NCBI GenBank assembly: GCA_023427825.1 | Contig: JAEZAI010000356.1 | Span: 1-6,336, forward strand | Origin: Actinomycetes bacterium | GTDB taxonomy: Bacteria; Actinomycetota; Acidimicrobiia; Acidimicrobiales; Microtrichaceae | Direction: 5' to 3' | Length of the DNA: 6,336 nucleotides | The notes under the pieces: model-generated | The model's database searches: none | What the model saw: the letters and a program-made list of their open reading frames with translations, nothing else | Told to the model about the DNA's origin: nothing | Program-made: the position numbers and the translations under genes | Part shown: positions 1 to 6,336 of the stretch, one piece after another | Position numbering within the stretch: position 1 is the stretch's first letter | How the letters are laid out: the number at the start of each line of letters is the position of its first letter

Positions 1-1
1 G

Positions 2-1096
2 TCAGGTGGTGCGCAGCAGTCCCGGGACGGGGACCAGCGGGAGGTCGAGCGCGGTGACGATGCCGACCGGCGCCTGACGCAGGACCGGCAGCGCGTGGAC
101 CAGACGTCCGGCGGACAGCGCGATGCCGCCCACGTTGTGGTCGCCGCGGGTCGCCGGGTCGGCCGTGTCCATGGCTTCGATGCTCAGCGTCACGTCGGGA
201 TCGCCCTCGATCAGCACCTGATGGCACCCCATCGAGCGCTCCGGTGCGTACGGCCAGTCGGGGGCGCAGCTGTCGTCGATGCGGGTGACGTGGTCGACGA
301 CGATCCGGGGTTCGCCACCGACCATCCCGTTCAGGCGCAGGCGGAACGCGCCCAGCGTGCCCGCGGCGAAGCGCCCGATCGGCAGCTCGATGTCGTGCTC
401 GAGCGGGCGGCGCTCGATCTCCTCGACCACGTCGTCGACCACCACGTCGAGCGCCTCGGCGAGCAGCCGCAGCACACCGCCCCACACCATGGTCGGGACC
501 GTCGGCCACAGCATCGGGGGCAGCTCGTCCATGGAGCCACCGAAGCCGACGAGCTCCTTCACCGCGTGCGGCGCGTGGTACGTGGCGTAGTTGAAGGTCT
601 CCCGGACGGTGACCCGGTCGACCGAGACGCAGGTGCCGATGATGACCGGCGCGACCAGGTCGGTGAGGAACCCGGGATCGATGCCCGACACCCAGCAACG
701 CGACCCGCCCGACCCGCACGCGGCCTCGATGCGGTCGCGGAGCTCGGGTGGGGTCGAGCCGGGGTGGATCAGCGGGTACACCGACGTGGAGGCGACGTCT
801 GCGCCGGCCTCGAGACAGGCAACGATGTCGTCGACCGCCGCGTCGGGCCGGGTGTCGCCTGTGGCGGCGTAGACGACGGCGTCGATCCGCCCCGAGCCGC
901 CGGCCAGGACCGCCGCGTGGTCGAGCGTGGCCACCACGCCCGTGGGTCCGTCCAGGTTGCAGAGCTCGGCGGCGTCGCGGCCCTGCTTGCGTGGGTCCGA
1001 CACGATCACGGCCGCCAGCTCGAGCGCCGGGTCCGCGACCACCGCCCGGATCGCCGGACGTCCGACGTTGCCCGTTCCCCACACCGCGACCCGCAT
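2..1096 (-). CDS. NAD(P)-binding dehydrogenase, dihydrodipicolinate reductase / amine dehydrogenase-like family
   Basis: This is a complete 364-residue protein from ATG to TGA. Residues 3-12 form an N-terminal Rossmann dinucleotide-binding strand and loop (VAVWGTGNVG, GxGxxG). Further family hallmarks are VVYAATGD near 74-81, STSVYPL near 103-109, SGIDPGF at 137-143, the stretch around DHVTRIDD at 268-275 followed by APDWP, and GDHNVGG at 318-324. The C-terminus (ALDLPLVPVPGLL) is also typical. This pattern matches the roughly 350-residue actinobacterial proteins annotated as 'dihydrodipicolinate reductase' or 'NAD(P)H-dependent amine dehydrogenase family'. They resemble 2,4-diaminopentanoate dehydrogenase rather than true DapB, which is about 100 residues shorter. 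The likely role is a cytoplasmic NAD(P)-dependent redox reaction; the substrate cannot be read from sequence. The start is supported by an AGGGGG Shine-Dalgarno 4 nt upstream. It is transcribed divergently from the FAD oxidase, so the two may share control, which is inference. Confidence 0.88.
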   Translation of the reverse strand: MRVAVWGTGNVGRPAIRAVVADPALELAAVIVSDPRKQGRDAAELCNLDGPTGVVATLDHAAVLAGGSGRIDAVVYAATGDTRPDAAVDDIVACLEAGADVASTSVYPLIHPGSTPPELRDRIEAACGSGGSRCWVSGIDPGFLTDLVAPVIIGTCVSVDRVTVRETFNYATYHAPHAVKELVGFGGSMDELPPMLWPTVPTMVWGGVLRLLAEALDVVVDDVVEEIERRPLEHDIELPIGRFAAGTLGAFRLRLNGMVGGEPRIVVDHVTRIDDSCAPDWPYAPERSMGCHQVLIEGDPDVTLSIEAMDTADPATRGDHNVGGIALSAGRLVHALPVLRQAPVGIVTALDLPLVPVPGLLRTT

Positions 1097-1100
1097 GCTG

Positions 1101-1106
1101 CCCCCT
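1101..1106 (-). promoter_or_regulatory. Shine-Dalgarno of the 2-1096 dehydrogenase
   Basis: On the minus strand this reads AGGGGG, followed by 4 nt (CAGC) and then the ATG at 1096. It is the strongest ribosome binding site visible in the window and it fixes the start codon of the dehydrogenase. Confidence 0.75.
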
Positions 1107-1162
1107 GGTTGCTCACCCGTGACCGGGCCCCCGAATCGACACGGCGTGCCGACAGCGACCCC

Positions 1163-1168
1163 TATGTT
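1163..1168 (+). promoter_or_regulatory. Probable -10 box for a leaderless transcript of the FAD oxidase
   Basis: TATGTT fits the actinobacterial -10 consensus TANNNT. It is followed by only 5 nt (GGCGC) before the GTG start at 1174. At that distance transcription would begin at or next to the start codon, giving a leaderless mRNA, which is common in actinobacteria. No Shine-Dalgarno precedes the GTG, which agrees. A TCGACA resembling a -35 box lies at 1136-1141, but the 21-nt spacer is longer than ideal, so that part is weak. Confidence 0.5.
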
Positions 1169-1173
1169 GGCGC

Positions 1174-2622
1174 GTGGTGGACGAGTGGCTGGACGAACTG
1201 GCGGCCCGGCTGGGCGACGGCGCCGTGCTGCGTCCCGGGCGCGACGTGCTCGACGGGTACGAGCGGCCGGCCCGCGGCAGCGGTGGCCACGCGGCGGCGG
1301 TCGTGCGACCGGCGACCACCGAGGGGGTCCGCACGGTCGTCCGATGGGCGGTCGACCACGAGGTCGGGCTGCTGCAGCAGGGCGCCAACACCGGGCTCGT
1401 GGGTGCCTCGGTCCCGGCGGCGGACGCGGGCGACGTGGATCGTCCGCTGGTCGTGCTGAGCACGGAACGTCTGGTCGAGCCGATCTAGCTCCACGTCGAC
1501 GACCGCGTGGCCATCGTCCCGGCCGGCGTCCGGCTCTCGGCCCTGAACGAGCTGCTGGCGCCGCACGACCTGGCCCTGCCGATCGACCTGGCCGCGGACC
1601 CGAGCCTGGGCGGCATGGTGGCGACCAACACGGGCGGGGCGCGGATGCTGCACGACGGCGACGTCCGTCGGCGCGTGCTCGGCCTGGAGGTGGTGCTGGC
1701 CGACGTCGATGCCGGCGCCGACGCCGACGAGCGCCCGACCGTGCTCGACGACCTCACCCGGCTGCGCAAGGACAACACCGGACCACGGTTGAGCTCGGTG
1801 GTCGTGGGCTCCGCCGGCGCGTTCGGCGTGGTGACGCGTGTGGCGGTCGAGCTGTCGCGCCGTCCCAGGGAGCAGGCGTGCGCCCTGCTCGCCCCCGCCG
1901 GGGCCTCGGGGGCGATCGCCGCGCTGCGGGTCGTCGAGGGATCGCTGGGCGCGCTGCTCTGCGCCTACGAGGTGATGTCGTCGACGTCGATCGCCATGGC
2001 GGTGGACACCGTCCCGGGCATCCGGGCGCCGTGGCACCCGGGCCGGCCGCTCGCCGACGGGACGGTGCCCGAGGTGACCGTGCTCGTCGAGGCCGCGGGA
2101 CCGTCGCACGTGGAGGACGCGCTCGCCGCCGCGGTCGCCGACGTCACCGCGAGCGGCGCCGTGCTGGACGCGGTGCTCGTGCCGTTCGACGACGCCTGGG
2201 GTCTGCGCCACTCGATCTCCGAGGGTCTGGCCCGCACGGGGACGGTGGTCGGCTTCGACGTCTCGGTCCCCCGCTCCGAGCTCGTGTCGTTCCGGACCGA
2301 CGTGGTCGACCGGGTCGCCGAGGCGCTCCCGCGGGCCGTCGTGGCCGACTTCGGACACTGGGCCGACGGCGGCACGCACTGCAACCTCGTGTTCCCCGAC
2401 GGCCCCCCGTCTCCCGAGGAGCGCGAGCTCGCCCGCTCGATCGTGTTCTCGACCGCGGTGCACGACCACGACGGCAGCTACAGCGCGGAGCACGGGATCG
2501 GCCCGCACAACGCGGACTGGTGGACGGCGGTCACCCCGCCCGGCGACCGGGCGCTCGTGCGCACGCTCCGCGACGCGTGCGACCCGCACCGCGTGCTCGG
2601 ACATCCTGACCTCCCGTTCTGA
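1174..2622 (+). pseudogene. FAD-linked oxidase (GlcD / D-2-hydroxyglutarate dehydrogenase type), interrupted by an in-frame TAG
   Basis: One reading frame of 482 codons plus a final TGA encodes a recognisable whole enzyme, but codon 105 is TAG. The N-terminal part (residues 1-104) holds the start of the FAD-binding PCMH domain, including the pyrophosphate-binding loop LLQQGANTGLVGASVP at 66-81. After the stop, the frame continues with VPAGVRLSALNELL, then SLGGMVATNTGG near 144-155, KDNTG at 199-203 and VGSAGAFGVVTR near 211-222. The C-terminal FAD-oxidase domain has FGHWADGGTHCN (His395, His402) and SAEHGIG (Glu439, His440), which in this family form the metal and substrate site. Family members oxidise D-2-hydroxy acids such as D-lactate, glycolate or D-2-hydroxyglutarate, using FAD. 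The exact substrate is not determinable here. Length and motifs are normal apart from the stop, and no frameshift is seen. The start is GTG 1174 (GTG 1177 is an alternative). The fragment after the stop has no Shine-Dalgarno before its first GTG (1507), so restart is unlikely. Options are a recent nonsense mutation, a base-call error or readthrough. Confidence 0.82.
1486..1488 (+). other. In-frame TAG stop inside the FAD-binding domain
   Basis: The codons around it read GTC GAG CCG ATC TAG CTC CAC GTC GAC GAC. Coding signal continues in the same frame on both sides. One substitution would restore a sense codon, for example CAG (Gln), GAG (Glu) or TAC (Tyr). Every terminal stop in this window is TGA, so this is the only in-frame TAG inside a recognised gene. 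Confidence 0.9.
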
Positions 2623-2658
2623 CCCGCTGCGTCTGTTTCGTTCGAGCGAGGGGAGGCG

Positions 2659-2672
2659 CGGTCCGTGGACCG
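2659..2672. terminator. Small palindrome between convergent genes, weak terminator candidate
   Basis: CGGTCC-GT-GGACCG is a perfect 6-bp inverted repeat, which would fold as a 5-bp stem with a 4-nt loop. It fills the end of the 50-bp gap between the stop of the FAD oxidase and the stop of the EAL gene, where a bidirectional terminator would be expected. It is short and has no T-tract on either side, so the call rests mainly on position. Nothing else is evident in 2623-2658. Confidence 0.25.
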
Positions 2673-3914
2673 TCAGCGGAGGCGGTCGAGCAGCTCGTCG
2701 GCCGCGACCGGCGCGCCCACGAAGGAGCCCTGTGCCAGGCGGCAGCCCAGGTCGCGCAGCCGGTCGTACTGCTCCTGGGTGGCGACGCCCTCGACGATCG
2801 GCTCCAGGCCGATGGCGAGGATCAGGTCGATGACCGCGGTGACGATCGCTGTGAGGCGCTCGTCGGTGCCGAGGCCGTCGGTGAAGGTGCGGTCGAGCTT
2901 CACGGCGTCGACCGGCAGCCGGTGCAGGTACGTGAGCGACGAGTAGCCGGTGCCGAAGTCGTCGATGGCGATCCGCACGCCCAGGTCGCGCAGCTGCTGC
3001 AGCAGGCGGCTCGCCACCTCGATGTCCCCGAGCAGGACGGCCTCCGTGACCTCGATCGTGAGGTCGCCCGGACCGATCCCCGATCCGTCGAGCACCGCCG
3101 CCACGTCGTCCACGAACCCGTCGTGCTGGAGCTGCCGGGGCGACACGTTGACCGCGAGCGACACGTCGGCCGCCGCACCAGCGGTGCGCCACTCCGCCAG
3201 CTGGGCACACGCCGTGCGCAGCACCCACGCACCGATCGGCACGATCAGCCCGGTCTCCTCCGCCAGCGGGATGAACTCGTCGGGGCCGATCAGCTCGCCG
3301 TCGCGCTCCCAACGGACGAGCGCCTCGACCGCGGCGAGCCGTCCGGTGGCCAGCTCGACCTCGGGCTGGTAGCGCAGCACCAGCTCCCGGCCGTCACGCG
3401 TGGCGCGCAGCGCCGCCTCCGCGCGCTCGCGACCGGCGCCGATCCCCTTCAGCACGTAGTCGAACGGCATCCACCGCTCGCCGTCGTCGTCCCGCAGCAG
3501 CGCCGCCGGGTCGGGGTCGGACGGGTCCACGTAGGCAAGCTCGATGGTCGGCCGATCCGGCGGCAGGGGCCCACCGTCCTCGTCGTGACCCAGCAGCGAG
3601 CGCTCCACACGACGGGCGATCGCGGGCAGGTCGTCCGGGTGGCTCAGCCGCTCGCAGAGCACCACGAAACGTGTGGGTCCCACGATCGCCAGCGAGTCGC
3701 CCGGGCGGACCGCGGCGCGGATGCGCTCCGCCGCGTCGGTCGGGGACCACTCGCCGGTGTCCACGCGCAGCAGGCCCACCACGTGCGCCGAACCGATCGA
3801 GCGGAGCCCGCCAAGCGCGCTGAGGAGACGGTGCCGCAGCACCGCCGTGTCGGCCAGACCCGGCAGGGCCGGCGGACCGTCGTCGCGTGCCGCGCTCAGC
3901 GGGTGAAGCTCCAC
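2673..3914 (-). CDS. EAL-domain cyclic-di-GMP phosphodiesterase with degenerate GGDEF remnant
   Basis: The protein has 413 residues if it starts at GTG 3914. The EAL domain spans about 178-413 and keeps the residues known to be needed for hydrolysis of c-di-GMP to pGpG: Glu197 in VEALVRW, Asn256 in VNVSPRQL, Glu288 in IEVTE, Asp318-Asp319 in the intact loop DDFGTGYSSL, Lys339 in KLDR, Glu375 in VEGVAT and Gln395 in LAQGSF. It is therefore predicted to be active. The N-terminal part, about 14-160, aligns by eye with a GGDEF domain (ALPGLAD like PLTGLAN; RIRAAVRPGD like RLRAAVRPGD). However, the signature is GPTRF at 79-83 and the segment holding the metal-binding Asp and FKxxND..GH helix is missing, so it cannot be a cyclase. 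I see no transmembrane segment. The start is uncertain: GTG 3914 has only a weak upstream AAGG, and it is chosen because later starts would cut into the GGDEF remnant. It overlaps the DoxX-like gene by 19 nt, suggesting translational coupling. Confidence 0.85.
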   Translation of the reverse strand: MELHPLSAARDDGPPALPGLADTAVLRHRLLSALGGLRSIGSAHVVGLLRVDTGEWSPTDAAERIRAAVRPGDSLAIVGPTRFVVLCERLSHPDDLPAIARRVERSLLGHDEDGGPLPPDRPTIELAYVDPSDPDPAALLRDDDGERWMPFDYVLKGIGAGRERAEAALRATRDGRELVLRYQPEVELATGRLAAVEALVRWERDGELIGPDEFIPLAEETGLIVPIGAWVLRTACAQLAEWRTAGAAADVSLAVNVSPRQLQHDGFVDDVAAVLDGSGIGPGDLTIEVTEAVLLGDIEVASRLLQQLRDLGVRIAIDDFGTGYSSLTYLHRLPVDAVKLDRTFTDGLGTDERLTAIVTAVIDLILAIGLEPIVEGVATQEQYDRLRDLGCRLAQGSFVGAPVAADELLDRLR

Positions 3915-4315
3915 GCCTTGGCCAGCATGGGCAGCTGCAGCGGCAGCCGGAGCCACGTCGCCCACGTCGGGGCCGCCACCTGCGGCACCCCGCGGCTGGC
4001 GTCGATGGCCATCTGGACGTTGGCCGGGTACACGCCCGCGATCGTGGCGAGCGACAGCCAGCCACCGGCGCGGCGCGTGCGGGGCACCGCCAGCAGGACC
4101 CCCGAGGCCACCTCGGCCACGCCGCTCCACACCACCGCCTGGCTGCGCCACGGGAACCACCGCGGCACGATCCGTCGGAACGGCCCGGGCGCCACGAAGT
4201 GCGCCACGCCCATGCCGGCCATCATCGCCGCGAAGCGGAGCCGCGAGCGGTCCTCGGCCGGATCGGCGTCGGGATCCCTCAGTCGGTCGAGCAGGCCAGG
4301 TGTCGAGTTCGCCAC
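3896..4315 (-). CDS. DoxX-like integral membrane protein
   Basis: This 139-residue protein starts at GTG 4315 and ends with TGA. The first 26 residues are charged and probably cytoplasmic. Four hydrophobic stretches follow: about 28-43 (FAAMMAGMGVAHFVAP), 59-77 (AVVWSGVAEVASGVLLAVP), 83-104 (AGGWLSLATIAGVYPANVQMAI) and about 118-137. The pattern GVAHFVAP, then SGVAEVASG...VPRTRRAGG, then GVYPANVQMA is characteristic of short DoxX-family proteins, named after the small subunit of archaeal thiosulfate:quinone oxidoreductase. Most bacterial members have no assigned reaction, so no specific function is claimed. It begins 12 nt after the stop of the LysRS fusion gene and its end overlaps the EAL gene, so it is the middle gene of a likely operon. 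No good Shine-Dalgarno is visible, and translation probably depends on coupling. Confidence 0.8.
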   Translation of the reverse strand: MANSTPGLLDRLRDPDADPAEDRSRLRFAAMMAGMGVAHFVAPGPFRRIVPRWFPWRSQAVVWSGVAEVASGVLLAVPRTRRAGGWLSLATIAGVYPANVQMAIDASRGVPQVAAPTWATWLRLPLQLPMLAKAWSFTR

Positions 4316-4327
4316 CCGTGCAGTGTG

Positions 4328-6336
<2,009 letters not shown>

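Noticed and set aside
1369..1380. Palindrome CTGCTGCAGCAG
   Set aside because: It is a run of Leu-Leu-Gln-Gln codons in the conserved LLQQGANTG loop of the FAD oxidase and needs no regulatory explanation.
95..1459. Long plus-strand open frame opposite the dehydrogenase gene
   Set aside because: It is rich in Arg, Asp and Val with no recognisable motif, and it runs antisense to a gene with clear family motifs and a good Shine-Dalgarno. Long antisense frames are expected at this GC content.
927..2609. 560-codon plus-strand frame beginning inside the dehydrogenase gene
   Set aside because: It is an Arg/Gly/Ala-rich translation without domains and overlaps the true FAD oxidase frame throughout most of its length.
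1162..3312. 716-codon minus-strand frame across the FAD oxidase and EAL genes
   Set aside because: The translation is low complexity (Arg, His, Gly, Asp) and covers two real genes on opposite strands, so it is a shadow frame.

Overview
The window looks like chromosomal DNA from a very high-GC actinobacterium. G or C dominates third codon positions in every gene, all terminal stop codons are TGA, several starts are GTG, and the protein families fit Actinobacteria. The LysX-like lipid-modifying region and the dehydrogenase family suggest a lineage such as Acidimicrobiia, but this is inference and no rRNA or other marker is present.

Layout: (1) 2-1096, minus strand, a complete NAD(P)-binding dehydrogenase of the dihydrodipicolinate reductase / amine dehydrogenase-like family. 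(2) 1097-1173, a short divergent intergenic region with a clear Shine-Dalgarno for gene 1 and a probable leaderless promoter for gene 2. (3) 1174-2622, plus strand, an FAD-linked oxidase of the GlcD / D-2-hydroxyglutarate dehydrogenase type, full length but split by one in-frame TAG codon at 1486-1488. (4) 2623-2672, a short convergent gap with a small palindrome. (5) 2673-6336, a tightly packed minus-strand cluster, transcribed right to left: a lysyl-tRNA synthetase fused to a membrane lysyl-phosphatidylglycerol synthase module (5' end outside the window), a small DoxX-like membrane protein, and an EAL cyclic-di-GMP phosphodiesterase with a degenerate GGDEF remnant.

The main point of interest is the fusion protein. 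In mycobacterial LysX the membrane/lysyltransferase part comes first and the LysRS part last. Here the class II LysRS catalytic core ends first and runs in the same frame, through a Pro/Ala-rich linker, into the membrane helices and the DUF2156 lysyltransferase domain. The protein would charge tRNA-Lys and pass lysine to phosphatidylglycerol. The 12-nt gap to the DoxX gene and the 19-nt overlap between the DoxX and EAL genes suggest one transcript joining membrane-lipid modification to c-di-GMP turnover.

There are no tRNA or rRNA genes, mobile elements, CRISPR arrays or long repeats that I can see. Gene density is near complete, and no gap exceeds 80 bases.
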